A DNA stretch of 64,000 nt from positions 48,633 to 112,632 of the forward strand of contig DASPIK010000109.1 in the NCBI GenBank assembly GCA_035629075.1. Reading direction: 5' to 3'. Shown piece after piece: positions 44,182-52,822 of this stretch (position 1 is the stretch's first letter; every line of letters starts with the position of its first letter). The notes under the pieces were generated by a model that was not told where the DNA came from, ran no database searches, and saw nothing but the letters and a program-made list of their open reading frames with translations. Source of the DNA: JAEZPW01 sp035629075. Lineage in GTDB: Bacteria; Acidobacteriota; Terriglobia; Terriglobales; Acidobacteriaceae. The position numbers and the translations under genes are program-made.

Positions 44182-44905
44182 ATGTCGCCGCTTTGGGAGC
44201 GATCAGGCCGGCAGCGCGGAAGAGGCGGTCGGTTGCGCGCCAGTCGCCGGCGAGTGCTTTGCGAGTCTCTTTTTCGAAATCGAACTTTCTCTCACCTTTC
44301 GAGCGAGTTGGTTTGCGTGCGGGTGGTTGCTGACGCGCTGGAAATGCAGGTCCCTCGACTTCGCCGCGAGGCGCGGCTGCGCTCGGGATGACGGGCTCTT
44401 TCTGAGGCGCGGCTGCGCTCGGGATGACGGAGCTTTTTTGAGGTGCGGCTGCGCTCGGGATGACGGACGTTTTTTGGTCGGAGGAACTGTGTGCCGGGGC
44501 TGAGCGTGGTGCGCGGAGTTCTTCCAGCGTGCGGCGTTCTTCTTCTTTTTCCCGTTCCGCTTCGAGTTCGTACTCGGGCAATTCGGTGACGGTGCGGGAC
44601 ATGTGGAGATTGTTGTCGAACGGCAGTTGGCGTCCCTGGCTGGCGGCAATCTGGAGCGCCCAGAGCAGTTGCGAAGCGCGGCGATCGTCAATGCGGCGGT
44701 CGATGATGGCCAGCATGACGTTGTGCAGTCCGACCTGGATGGCGGCGGCGTTCTCGGGGAACGGGATGTTCACCATGCGGTGCTGCGTGCGCGGACGATG
44801 GTCGGGCGAGTGATGATGGAAGTAACAGAACGACTGGCCGCGGAGCGCAGGCGATCCGCAACGAAGGCCGTCGGCCTTGACGTGGGTACAGGTTTTGAAA
44901 GGCAT
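44180..44905 (-). CDS. Cys/His N-terminal hypothetical protein carrying read-through repeats
   Basis: A 241-aa protein. The N-terminus (FKTCTHVKADGLRCGSPAL, then FCYFHHH) has a CxnCxnCxnH pattern likely to bind zinc, followed by a helical segment (AAIQVGLHNVMLAIIDRRID). Residues about 146-188 are three near-identical VIPSAAAPQ units encoded by a dispersed DNA repeat that is also found in non-coding DNA at 52439-52530. The C-terminus is basic. Family seen in Acidobacteria; function unknown. Confidence 0.75.
   Translation of the reverse strand: MPFKTCTHVKADGLRCGSPALRGQSFCYFHHHSPDHRPRTQHRMVNIPFPENAAAIQVGLHNVMLAIIDRRIDDRRASQLLWALQIAASQGRQLPFDNNLHMSRTVTELPEYELEAEREKEEERRTLEELRAPRSAPAHSSSDQKTSVIPSAAAPQKSSVIPSAAAPQKEPVIPSAAAPRGEVEGPAFPARQQPPARKPTRSKGERKFDFEKETRKALAGDWRATDRLFRAAGLIAPKAAT
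44339..44470. repeat. Dispersed repeat array inside a coding gene
   Basis: Three tandem copies of GGCTGCGCTCGGGATGACGG-type units, preceded by GGAAATGCAGGTCCCTCGAC. The same string, slightly diverged, lies in non-coding DNA near 52439-52490, and short relatives near 47773 and 63460. Confidence 0.75.
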
Positions 44906-45350
44906 GTTCGGTCGTTGGTCGTTAGTCGTTGGTCGTTAATCGATGCGTACCCCGCCCCCTAGATCTTGGGAAGCCGCTGAAATTGCGGGTTTGCGCGAGG
45001 GTGATCTCTCAAATTCCTCATTCGAGAGGAGTTGAGTTCTGATTGCTTGTTTTGAGTTTCGAGTTCGAGTGATCTTGTTTCAGGTTCCACTTCCAGTTTA
45101 GCGAGACGGGTGGGGTGAACCCGACAGGATGATGGCGATTATTTCTTGAGCGGCGTGAGTGGGTTGCGGGGATTTCGACTGGTCCGCACTCTTGACAGCA
45201 TTCAACGCAAAGGACGCGAAGGGCGCGAAGGAACGTCGAAGGAGAGACGCAGAGGTGCGCGAGGGTTCCGCAGAGGTGTGCAGGTAAGCGGGTGCCCCAT
45301 CCTATCGCATAGCGGTAACTTGCGAAGCGGCCACGGGCCGAAGTCCACTT
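44906..45350. repeat. Non-coding gap with microrepeats
   Basis: No convincing gene. It contains a GTCGTTGGTCGTT array (44912-44940), the same unit read into the end of nrdJ, and a purine-rich run of AGGACGCGAAGGGCGCGAAGG type (about 45205-45240). Confidence 0.6.
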
Positions 45351-45725
45351 TTATAAGGGTTTTGCTATCAGTTCGGGGTCGAAATAGCTGAAGCATTTCG
45401 GACAGAGGCTGAATCCCTCTTTATCAAACAGGGCCTCTCGCACGGTTTTGAATTTCTCATAATGTCGCGGTCTGTCCGTTTTGTGGCGGTAGGGAGGAAT
45501 CCCGCAATGTAAGGAATATTGAATGCTGTAACCGTGGTTGTTCGTTTTCAAGTGACTAGTGAAAGTGTGGATCAGTCTGGGCTCACTCCCGTAAGGCAAG
45601 AACACGACGCCAACCACAGGTCCTTCTTCCAGCAAGCGCTCGCGTTGTGCGGCCAGCTTTTTCTGCCTCTCCTGGACGGAAGCATCCCTCCATCCGGACA
45701 TGAATGCGCGAACTACTCCAATCAT
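45351..45725 (-). CDS. Hypothetical protein, 124 aa
   Basis: A soluble protein with a basic, helical start (VQERQKKLAAQRERLLEEG), a central beta-like part with several His, and a C-terminal CPKC pair in FSLCPKCFSYFDPEL. AAGGG precedes the ATG. Not recognised; the composition is protein-like and there is no competing frame. Confidence 0.6.
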   Translation of the reverse strand: MIGVVRAFMSGWRDASVQERQKKLAAQRERLLEEGPVVGVVFLPYGSEPRLIHTFTSHLKTNNHGYSIQYSLHCGIPPYRHKTDRPRHYEKFKTVREALFDKEGFSLCPKCFSYFDPELIAKPL

Positions 45726-45783
45726 TGTTTAGCCCTTGATGACCTGAGTATACCGAATGCGTAATTTGGATGAGTTGACGATT

Positions 45784-46050
45784 GAAAGCCCCGCTCAAGC
45801 CAACAGATGGCTTGAACGGGCCACCATCGGTCGAATGCTTGTGCGAGCCACCCGCCCACCATTGGTCTCAGGGTTTAAGTGGGCCACCCGCCCGCTAACT
45901 AGGAAAAACACAGAAGCAAACAGCTTGTGGGCCACTGGCGTGGGGTGTGCGATAGCTTGGCTAACTCGTCGTTGCGCACCCTCCCCTAAAGGGGAAGGGT
46001 GCGGCACCCCAGTTGTTCTTGATCTGAAAGGGTGGGCCACCCGCCAGAGG
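45784..46050. repeat. Long direct repeat, copy 1
   Basis: Contains CCCCGCTCAAGCCAACAGAT with its TCAAGCC/GGCTTGA stem, several GGGCCACCCGCC units, TGGGGTGTGCGATAGCTTGG and a CCCCTAAAGGGGAAGGGTGC palindrome. Nearly the same blocks in the same order recur at 46590-46745, on the other side of the DUF3592 gene. Confidence 0.75.
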
Positions 46051-46057
46051 AAGGCCA

Positions 46058-46477
46058 TCAGCGGATTTCTTCGAACTGCGGCGCCCGCTGTTGCCGCTGA
46101 CGTGCCTTGATCTCCTCGGTGTCGAGGACAGCGATGCTTGGATCATCGGGCTTGTAGTGCACGAGGATGCGCATCTCTTTTGGGAAGCTCGCGATTATCC
46201 TTTCGCCCGCTCTTTCGCGGGTGACGAAGCGGAAATGCAGTCCTGAGTAGTACTCGCCATTCACGTTGTAGGAGTACCGCACCTCAGCGCGCATCTGCCT
46301 ATCTTCGTCGATAACACCGGTCCACTCGATGATGCCTGTGGTTGTGGGCCAGGACTGTCCAGCGCGCTCGCGCCGCACGCGCATGACCCACGTAACCAGA
46401 AAGAGGACGAGGAAAAACCAGAAGACGGCGTTGTTGACGAGTCGAATCGGGTCGAAGGAGATCGCGGTGATGTACAT
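46058..46477 (-). CDS. DUF3592-family membrane-anchored protein
   Basis: A 139-aa protein with one hydrophobic segment near the N-terminus (NNAVFWFFLVLFLVTWVM, about 15-32) followed by a beta-rich soluble domain typical of DUF3592 (TTTGIIEWTGV, VRYSYNVNGEYYSGLHF, VHYKPDDPSIAVL). The start at MYITAISFD is preferred; the longer frame enters repeat DNA. It is flanked on both sides by copies of a long direct repeat. Confidence 0.8.
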   Translation of the reverse strand: MYITAISFDPIRLVNNAVFWFFLVLFLVTWVMRVRRERAGQSWPTTTGIIEWTGVIDEDRQMRAEVRYSYNVNGEYYSGLHFRFVTRERAGERIIASFPKEMRILVHYKPDDPSIAVLDTEEIKARQRQQRAPQFEEIR

Positions 46478-46589
46478 AGTGAAATGTCGCCTGAGAGTGT
46501 ACGCCGAAGAGGGTGTTCGTGGGTAGAAGAACAAACTGCCTCACGCGCGTGGGCGGTAGCTTGGGACTAAGCGGATATGCGATGCAGAC

Positions 46590-46745
46590 GAAAAGCCCCG
46601 CTCAAGCCAACAGATGGCTTGAACGGGCCACCCGCCTGGCATGGGGTGTGCGATAGCTTGGGCTAACTCGTCGCTACGCACTTTCCCCTAAAGGGGAGGG
46701 GTGCGGCACCCTTTTTGTCCTTAGGCCGAAAGGGTGAGCTACCCG
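46590..46745. repeat. Long direct repeat, copy 2
   Basis: Shares with copy 1 the CCCCGCTCAAGCCAACAGAT block, the TGGGGTGTGCGATAGCTTGG block and a CCCCTAAAGGGGAGGGGTGC palindrome, in the same order and orientation, but lacks about 110 bp of internal GGGCCACC units. No gene is seen from 46478 to 46885. Confidence 0.75.
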
Positions 46746-46885
46746 CGAGTTCCCGCGGATCAGGCCCCACCCTAATCGATAGGGATTCCTCGCTGCTGTT
46801 GCTGGTGCTGCCGCGAGCTTCGTCGTCGCTGGGAATGGCAAAACCTTTGTGTCTAGCCACACCCGCGTATGACGTTTACGATGGC

Positions 46886-47125
46886 CTAGTCCTGGAGACT
46901 GGAGCCGCTAGCCACGAGAACGGCGACAGTCGTGTGCCACGGCTCTCCATCACTGCCCGAAATCGTTTCGGTTCCGACGTGCTTCACCTTGAAATCGTGC
47001 GCGTCAATGAGGTGGTCACAAGCTGCATTGAAGCTGAGCGTTTCCGTCCCGTCCAATTGATAAACCCGACACCAAGGGCAAGGAAAACTCTCATTCGAGC
47101 TTATTTTGACAACATGCGGAGCCAT
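46886..47125 (-). CDS. Small putative zinc-binding protein, 79 aa
   Basis: A Cys pair in FPCPWCRVY and a CDHLIDAH segment give a possible C2-CH zinc site; the rest is beta-like. AAGGAGAG lies about 10 nt upstream of the ATG. It follows the DUF3892 gene in the same orientation and may share its transcript. Confidence 0.6.
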   Translation of the reverse strand: MAPHVVKISSNESFPCPWCRVYQLDGTETLSFNAACDHLIDAHDFKVKHVGTETISGSDGEPWHTTVAVLVASGSSLQD

Positions 47126-47174
47126 CTGCTTGTTCTCTCCTTTTAATGGCCCGGAGCTGGGCCGGGCTTATGCG

Positions 47175-47468
47175 CTATTGTCGGGGGCATTCTGGGAGTG
47201 CCAACAGGTTATTAGGTTGGTCTCCATCTGCTTCCGTTTTGAGATACTTGTTTCCGTACCTGCTAACCGCAACGATGACCTTCACTCGGTCACCCTGCGG
47301 CCTTTCAACATAGAACTGCCACTCTCCGGAGTCTATCTTTTCTATCGCTCTCTCTTGGGTCACCCACCACCGACTTGCCCCATCGGGATTAATGCCGCCA
47401 ATTCCCCTAATTCGTTCGTGAGGGTTCGGCCGGTCTGTCTTATTGACGCAACTTATTCGGTATGCCAA
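47175..47468 (-). CDS. DUF3892-family protein
   Basis: A 97-aa protein with the DUF3892 pattern: IRGIGGINPDGASRWWVTQE, then AIEKIDSGEWQFYVE and NNLLALPECP at the end. A TTG start is supported by AAGGAGG 6 nt upstream. Members are small, widespread and without known reaction. Confidence 0.75.
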   Translation of the reverse strand: MAYRISCVNKTDRPNPHERIRGIGGINPDGASRWWVTQERAIEKIDSGEWQFYVERPQGDRVKVIVAVSRYGNKYLKTEADGDQPNNLLALPECPRQ

Positions 47469-47702
47469 TGGCTCCCTCCTTCGATTTCATAATCTTTCTG
47501 CACAAAGCCCCGCGACGGAGCGGAGCTCTGTCTTTTGTCCCTATTTCTTCCGCCCTGTGTCCCCGTGCCCGGAATTCGGCACGCGTTCACGGACTACCTT
47601 GCTGGGCGGCATGCTCTTCGCCTTATCAGGTGGGAGAAACCGACCCGTTGTCGTATCCCGATATCCCGTGTGCGTCTTATTTCCCAAGGTGCCCTCCTTT
47701 TT

Positions 47703-47736
47703 TCAAAAATAAAAGCCCGGAGCTGGGGCCCCGGGC
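47703..47736 (-). terminator. Terminator of nrdJ
   Basis: On the minus strand GCCCGG/CCGGGC flank a GC-rich 10-nt loop and are followed by TTTTATTTTTG. A related GCCCGG hairpin lies at 47149-47168. The rest of 47469-47806 shows no convincing gene. Confidence 0.65.
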
Positions 47737-47806
47737 CTGTTACCTGAGTTCGGCCGTTCTTAATGCATAGATCCTTCGCTGCGCTCAGGATGACAACTGT
47801 TTTCGT

Positions 47807-50800
47807 TTAGCTGCACCCGCTCGTGCTTCCACACGACATGCACTTATAGCAACTGCCGTTGCGGACCATGATCGATCCGCAGAAGCTGCACGATGGCGCG
47901 TCGCCGAGGTCGATGAGGTCGCTCATGGCATCTGCGACATGAGAAGTCGTTGGTCGTTGGTCGTTGGTCGTTAGCAACGACGGCTGTTCGGGAGCCTTGT
48001 CGGTCGGCGTGAGCGTGGTGCCATTTTCCGCCGAGGTCACCGCGACGGGCGACTTGGGGCGGAAGTTGTCGAACAGGCTCTGTTGCTGTCCGGTGAGGAA
48101 GCGCAGGTGCAGCCAGCGGAAGATGTAGTCCATGATGGACTTGGCGAAGCCGATGTCGGGATTGTGGGACCAGCCGCTGGGCTCGAAGCGCGTGTGCTCG
48201 AACTTCTCGCACAGCAGCTTCAACGGCACGCCGTGCTGCAAGGCGATGGACGTGGCAAGGGCGAAGCTGTCCATGAGGCCGCTGACCGTGGAGCCTTCCT
48301 TCGCCATGGTGATGAAGATTTCGCCCGGCTGACCGTTCGGGTACGTCCCGACGGTGATGTAGCCTTCGTGCCCGCCGATGTTGAACTTGTGCGTGACGCT
48401 CATGCGCTCGGGAGCCAGCTTGTGACGCACGGCGCGCGGCGGAGCGTTGAGGTCCTCTTCCTCAGGCGCCGGCGAGGACGCCGCCGCGACAGCCGGCGAG
48501 ACGCCGGCGCTCCGGACTTTCGCGAGTGCTTCGGCCTTCTCTTTGACCTCTTGCGAAAGCACGAGCGGTTGGGACTTCTTGCAGCCGTCGCGGTAGATGG
48601 CGACTGCTTTCAGTCCGAGACGCCAAGCCTGAATGTAGGCTTCCATGATGTCGTCGATGGTGGCGTTCTCGGAGAGATTGACCGTCTTGGAGATGGCGCC
48701 GGAGAGGAACGGCTGCACGGCGGCCATCATCTTAATGTGTCCCATGTAGTGGATGCTGCGCGTGCCCTTCGACGGACGGAAGCTGCAATCGAAGACGGCA
48801 AGGTGCTCGTCCTGAATGTGCGGCGCGCCTTCGATGGTGCCCGTGGCGTCGATGAAGCTGACGATGGCGTTCGCCTGGTCGCTGGTGTAGCCGAGCTTGA
48901 ACAGCGCGGCCGGAACCGTCGTGTTGACGATCTTGATCATCCCGCCGCCGACCAGCTTCTTGTACTTTACCAATCCCAAGTCAGGCTCGATTCCCGTTGT
49001 GTCGCAGTCCATCATGAAGCCGATGGTTCCCGTAGGAGCGAGCACCGTTACCTGCGAGTTGCGGTATCCGTGCTTCTCGCCGTGGGCAAGAGCGGCGTCC
49101 CAAGTGGCGGCGGAAGCGGCCTTGAGCGCGGGTAACTGCTGAACCGCAGAGGACGCGGAGGACGCAGAGGAATCCGTCTGGATATTGTTGACCTCGGCGC
49201 GGTGCATGCGGATGACGTCGAGGAACGGCTCGCGGTTGATGTACCAGCCAGGGCAAGCGCCGCCGGTGATCTCGGCGTCGGCAGTGCGCTCGGTAATGGG
49301 CACGATTCCGGGGCAGAGCTCGGCGATGCGCGACGACTGGAGATATGCCTCGCCGCACATGATGGCCGTCACGCAGGCAGCATAGGCGCGTCCGGCGTCG
49401 GAGTCGTAGGGCAGACCGCTCGCCATGAGCAGCGCGCCGAGATTGGCATAGCCGAGTCCGAGCGGACGATAGTCGTGCGAGTTCTTGGCGATGGCTTCGG
49501 TCGGGTAACCGGAGTTGTCGACGAGGATCTCCTGCGCGGTGATCATGACGTCCACGGCGAAGCGATAGGCGTCGGCGTCGAAGGTGCCGTTGGGAGCGAA
49601 CTTCAGCAGGTTCAGCGACGCGAGGTTGCAGGCCGAGTCGTCGAGGAACATGTACTCGGAGCAGGGGTTTGAGGCGTTGATGCGCGCCGAGTTCTTCGAC
49701 GTGTGCCACTTGTTGATGGTGGTGTCGAACTGCATGCCGGGATCGCCACACTGCCAGGTGGCTTCGGCGACGCGGCGAAGGAGGTCGCGCGCGCGATAGG
49801 TCTTCACGACGCGGCGGGGCTCCTTGACGCTGAGCGTGGAGAATTCGCTGTCGCGCTCGACGGCGTACATGAAGTCGTCGGTGACGCGGACGGAGTTGTT
49901 GGCGTTCTGGAAAAAGATGGACGAGTAGGCTTCACTGTCGGGCGAACTGCCGTCGTAGCCGGCCTGTACGAGCGCCCACGCTTTGGCTTCTTCCTTAGCC
50001 TTGCACTCGATGTAGTCGACGATGTCGGGATGGTCGATGTTGAGGATGACCATCTTGGCGGCGCGACGGGTCTTGCCGCCACTCTTGATGACGCCGGCAA
50101 AGGCGTCGAAGCCCTTCATGAAGCTGAGCGGGCCGCTGGCGGTGCCTCCGCCGGAGAGGCATTCCATCGATGAGCGCAGCGGGCTGAGGTTCGTGCCGGT
50201 GCCGCTTCCCCACTTAAAGAGCATGCCCTCGGTCTTGGCCAGGGTCAGGATGCTGTCGAGCGAGTCCTTGATGGAGTTGATGAAGCAGGCCGAGCACTGC
50301 GGGTTCTTGTAGCCGGTTACGCCGAACTCGATGCGGCCGAGCTGCGGGTTGTAATGCCAGTTCTGCGCGTCGGAGCTGGGCTCGATGCGGTCGCAGCCGA
50401 CGTTGAACCAGACCGGCGAGTTGAACGAGGCGATCTGGTGCAACAGGATGTAGACGAGCTCGTCGTGGAAGATCTCGGCGTCTTCGAAGCTGTGGAAGTA
50501 GCCGCCGGCAAGACCCCAGTCGCGAATGGTTTCGGCGACGCGAGAAACGAGCTGGCGCACACCGGTCTCACGGTCGGGAGTGCCAAGCGTGCCGTGAAGA
50601 TACTTCTGGGCGACGATGTTGGTCGCGGTGATGGACCAGTCCTTGGGGACGTCGACATCAGGCTGCTCGAAGATGACGTTGCCCTTCGTGTCGGTGATCT
50701 GAGCGGTGCGGGTCTCCCATTCGACAGTGGCGTAGGGGTCCTTGCCAGCCTCGGTGTAGAAGCGCTTGAAGGTCAGCCCCGGGGCGCGCTTTTTACTGAT

Positions 50801-50899
50801 CGCTCCCTCCCCTGCCGGGGAAGGGTGCGGAACCCCATGGGTCTGCGGTACCCCACGAGTGGCGGCGGTGGTGATCTTCGGGCTGGCGTCGGTGGCCAT
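47807..50899 (-). CDS. nrdJ: Vitamin B12-dependent ribonucleotide reductase (class II)
   Basis: A 1030-aa adenosylcobalamin-dependent reductase making deoxyribonucleotides without oxygen or a second subunit. Signatures include FNSPVWFNVG, QCSACFINSIKDSLDSI, FKWGSGTGTNLSPLRS, NPCSEYMFLDDSACNLASLNL (catalytic Cys and Glu), LAPTGTIGFMM and a C-terminal zinc-ribbon-like tail (CSFCGS, CYKCMSC). The start is the ATG after AGGAG at 7 nt. Four stretches (about residues 13-33, 573-586, 794-802, 972-986) are translated dispersed DNA repeats that relatives should lack. Confidence 0.95.
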   Translation of the reverse strand: MATDASPKITTAATRGVPQTHGVPHPSPAGEGAISKKRAPGLTFKRFYTEAGKDPYATVEWETRTAQITDTKGNVIFEQPDVDVPKDWSITATNIVAQKYLHGTLGTPDRETGVRQLVSRVAETIRDWGLAGGYFHSFEDAEIFHDELVYILLHQIASFNSPVWFNVGCDRIEPSSDAQNWHYNPQLGRIEFGVTGYKNPQCSACFINSIKDSLDSILTLAKTEGMLFKWGSGTGTNLSPLRSSMECLSGGGTASGPLSFMKGFDAFAGVIKSGGKTRRAAKMVILNIDHPDIVDYIECKAKEEAKAWALVQAGYDGSSPDSEAYSSIFFQNANNSVRVTDDFMYAVERDSEFSTLSVKEPRRVVKTYRARDLLRRVAEATWQCGDPGMQFDTTINKWHTSKNSARINASNPCSEYMFLDDSACNLASLNLLKFAPNGTFDADAYRFAVDVMITAQEILVDNSGYPTEAIAKNSHDYRPLGLGYANLGALLMASGLPYDSDAGRAYAACVTAIMCGEAYLQSSRIAELCPGIVPITERTADAEITGGACPGWYINREPFLDVIRMHRAEVNNIQTDSSASSASSAVQQLPALKAASAATWDAALAHGEKHGYRNSQVTVLAPTGTIGFMMDCDTTGIEPDLGLVKYKKLVGGGMIKIVNTTVPAALFKLGYTSDQANAIVSFIDATGTIEGAPHIQDEHLAVFDCSFRPSKGTRSIHYMGHIKMMAAVQPFLSGAISKTVNLSENATIDDIMEAYIQAWRLGLKAVAIYRDGCKKSQPLVLSQEVKEKAEALAKVRSAGVSPAVAAASSPAPEEEDLNAPPRAVRHKLAPERMSVTHKFNIGGHEGYITVGTYPNGQPGEIFITMAKEGSTVSGLMDSFALATSIALQHGVPLKLLCEKFEHTRFEPSGWSHNPDIGFAKSIMDYIFRWLHLRFLTGQQQSLFDNFRPKSPVAVTSAENGTTLTPTDKAPEQPSLLTTNDQRPTTSHVADAMSDLIDLGDAPSCSFCGSIMVRNGSCYKCMSCGSTSGCS
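47940..47981. repeat. GTCGTTG microrepeat read into nrdJ C-terminus
   Basis: Three tandem GTTGGTC units, the same unit as at 44912-44940 in non-coding DNA, encode LLTTNDQRPTTS just before the terminal zinc ribbon. Confidence 0.7.
50801..50860. repeat. Dispersed palindrome read into nrdJ N-terminus
   Basis: CCCCTGCCGGGGAAGGGTGC belongs to the same family as the CCCCTAAAGGGGAAGGGTGC elements near 45985 and 46680. Here it is translated as GVPHPSPAGEG. Confidence 0.7.
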
Positions 50900-51017
50900 C
50901 AACTCTCTCCTTGGAAAACGGTCAAGCAGTTAACGCGTCCCTCTCCTCTTGGGAAGAGGTGTGTGTGAAAAGCCGTAACTAGTAACGAATGACTAAATCG
51001 TAATGACTCGTACTTGT

Positions 51018-51041
51018 GGGACGGGCCTGAAAGCCCGTCCC
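51018..51041. terminator. Hairpin downstream of the 51052-51483 gene
   Basis: GGGACGGGC/GCCCGTCCC make a perfect 9-bp stem with a 6-nt loop. The GGGCCTGAAAGCCC core also looks like a dispersed repeat, so the terminator role is uncertain. Confidence 0.5.
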
Positions 51042-51051
51042 GAAATCGGTT

Positions 51052-51483
51052 CTATTCGTCATTGGCGCCGTAGGGCACGTCCGACGGGCGCTCGAAGTCC
51101 TGAACGAATGGCGAACTTATATCGCGGGGGGAATCGAGCCACATCTTCAATTCTTCAAGCGCGGCATTCATGGTTGCCCGGTCGTCCACTGCGGCATAGC
51201 GCAAGAAACAACGACTCTTTTCCAGCCTCTCGCGCAAAGGACAACCATGCGAGTAGAGCTGATTGAGCTCGTGGAACAGGTCGTTAACAGCCTGGACCTG
51301 AACAACGTTGAGTGCGTGCTTGTCAGTACTGCCAGTGCGTTCGCGCGGCACAATAACCTCTTCGGCAATGGCGAAGATGCCGGGCGTATTCGGAACCAAC
51401 ATCAGGTTGAAGCTGGACTCGCAATGAAACCAGCGGGACCAGTTAAGCCGGACATCATGAGCCCGTACTGTAGCCGTGGACAT
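51052..51483 (-). CDS. Conserved hypothetical protein, GIY-YIG-like fragmentary fold
   Basis: A 143-aa protein. FNLMLVPNTPGIFAIAEEVI recalls the first strand pair of GIY-YIG nucleases, followed by helical SHGCPLRERLEKSRCFLRYA, and a C-terminal helix with LEELKMWLDS. Catalytic residues of GIY-YIG enzymes are not evident. AGGAG lies 9 nt before the ATG. It stands alone upstream of nrdJ. Confidence 0.7.
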   Translation of the reverse strand: MSTATVRAHDVRLNWSRWFHCESSFNLMLVPNTPGIFAIAEEVIVPRERTGSTDKHALNVVQVQAVNDLFHELNQLYSHGCPLRERLEKSRCFLRYAAVDDRATMNAALEELKMWLDSPRDISSPFVQDFERPSDVPYGANDE

Positions 51484-52102
51484 CTTGAGTCTCTCCTGTC
51501 ACCCCACCACGCTGGTAAGCGTGCCCCTGAGTGTATTGCCCGTCAGAGCTTTACACTTCCCGAATCACTACCCAGGGCTGCCGCCCTGAGCTAAGGAATA
51601 CCGCTACTGCTGCGGTAACGAAAACCATCCGCCAACATTCACGACCCGACTCTCGACGCAATTCGCCCGGGGGAAAAACGCGCTCCCAGGGAGGTTGAAA
51701 CGAAGAGCCGGGGCCAGATCTTCCTCGGGAACTCAAGTCTCCCGAAAGAAGCTTGGGATGCGAACAGTACGCCCGTAAGTTGTGCGTGTCAAGACCCCAC
51801 CACAACATATTGTATTTTAAGCGAAATCGCTGGATAAAATCCTGCGTTCTCGCAAACTGCGTTTCAGAGTTTCCATGCCGAGGGGAGTCTGTTGCGCCAA
51901 ACGAATCTAAGCGCCCGAGGTGAGTGGGTCAATTACACAAAAATGGTGCAGATGTGGAAAAGGAGAATGGGCCGCCAGGTTGTTCCGGTTTAGGTGTTGT
52001 TAGGTGTCGAATGTCAGTACGTTGTCCGTGTCAAGGCGTGCCGGAGGCACGCGCGAATTTAGCCCCGCACGAAGTGCGGGGGCCAGGTCAGCAGAAGGGT
52101 TG

Positions 52103-52151
52103 AAGTGCCGTAGGCACGACCAACGCGAACTCGGTCGTGCCTACGGCACTT
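52103..52151. repeat. Perfect 18-bp inverted repeat
   Basis: AAGTGCCGTAGGCACGAC and its exact complement GTCGTGCCTACGGCACTT are separated by 13 nt. Each arm itself contains a smaller GTGCC...GGCAC palindrome. Confidence 0.9.
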
Positions 52152-52618
52152 TGAAACCGATATGCGATCGGCTCCCCAGGACTTCGTCCTAGGCTAAATT
52201 CGAGGCATCCCTCCGGGAGAGCACGCCCGCCCAAGTTCCCATCCGCGTCAAGAGGAACAACGTACTGAAATTCCACACATAGATACTTCGGCCCGCAAAC
52301 AACGCGGTCCTCAGGATGACAGCACTGCGAGAGACGGCATATTCAAAATGACGACGACGTGTTCCGCGCCTTCGTCGCCGCCAGCCAGCGTCGCGCCGAG
52401 TTGCACGTGGAATATGAAAAGCAGCCTGATGCGGCGGAAAATGCAGGTCCCTCCACTACGCCGCGAAAAGAGCGCGGCTCCGGTCGGGATGACGATGGTT
52501 TTGACAGCGCTGGCTCCGGTCGGGATGACGATCGTGTTGTGTTCAGAGAGTTCGTAAGAGCGGGGGAGAGACTGGCCGATCTGCACGTGATTTATAAGGG
52601 GCAACCGGACGCCACATG

Positions 52619-52658
52619 AAAACCCCCACCCTTGCTTCGCAAGAATGGGGCACCCACA
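52619..52658. repeat. Palindromic repeat CCCCACCCTTGC family, copy 1
   Basis: CCCCACCCTTGCTTCGCAAG followed by AATGGGGCACCC. A second copy at 55395-55432 differs at one or two bases. Stem CCCCA...TGGGG with an inner CTTGC/GCAAG stem. Confidence 0.75.
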
Positions 52659-52783
52659 GCGCCGTTCCCAAACAAAGCTGTTTTCACCAGGCGGCGCAGC
52701 GATTGGGCGGCTCCGGTCGGGGTACCGGGTCAGAGGCCGTCCAGAGCTGTTTATAAATCACATTCAGGCGTGACTTAAGTACA

Positions 52784-52811
52784 TTGACTGTGGGCGGAAG
52801 CGGAGTAGAAT
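52784..52811 (+). promoter_or_regulatory. Putative sigma-70 promoter of feoAB
   Basis: TTGACT (-35) and TAGAAT (-10) with a 16-bp spacer; transcription would start near 52818, just before the Fur-like box. Confidence 0.55.
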
Positions 52812-52822
52812 AATCGTGGTAT

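Larger units (their letters stand above)
51484..52783. repeat. 1.3-kb non-coding gap rich in repeats
   Basis: No convincing gene; short open frames here are interrupted by repeats. It contains GTGCCGGAGGCACG (about 52036), CCCCGCAC/GTGCGGGG (about 52062-52080), the large inverted repeat at 52103-52151, a CGGGATGACG repeat set (52439-52530) and a CCCCACCCTTGCTTCGCAAG element (52619-52658). Confidence 0.65.

Noticed and set aside
48083..49135. A 350-codon plus-strand frame opposite nrdJ
   Set aside because: Antisense to the conserved catalytic region of ribonucleotide reductase; composition is typical of a reversed GC-rich gene.
51551..51808. An 85-codon minus-strand frame upstream of the 51052-51483 gene
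   Set aside because: No ribosome site, no domain, lies in repeat-rich non-coding DNA.
52311..52604. A 97-codon minus-strand frame with VIPTGA repeats
   Set aside because: It consists largely of dispersed repeat DNA read in one frame, and has no ribosome site or conserved domain.
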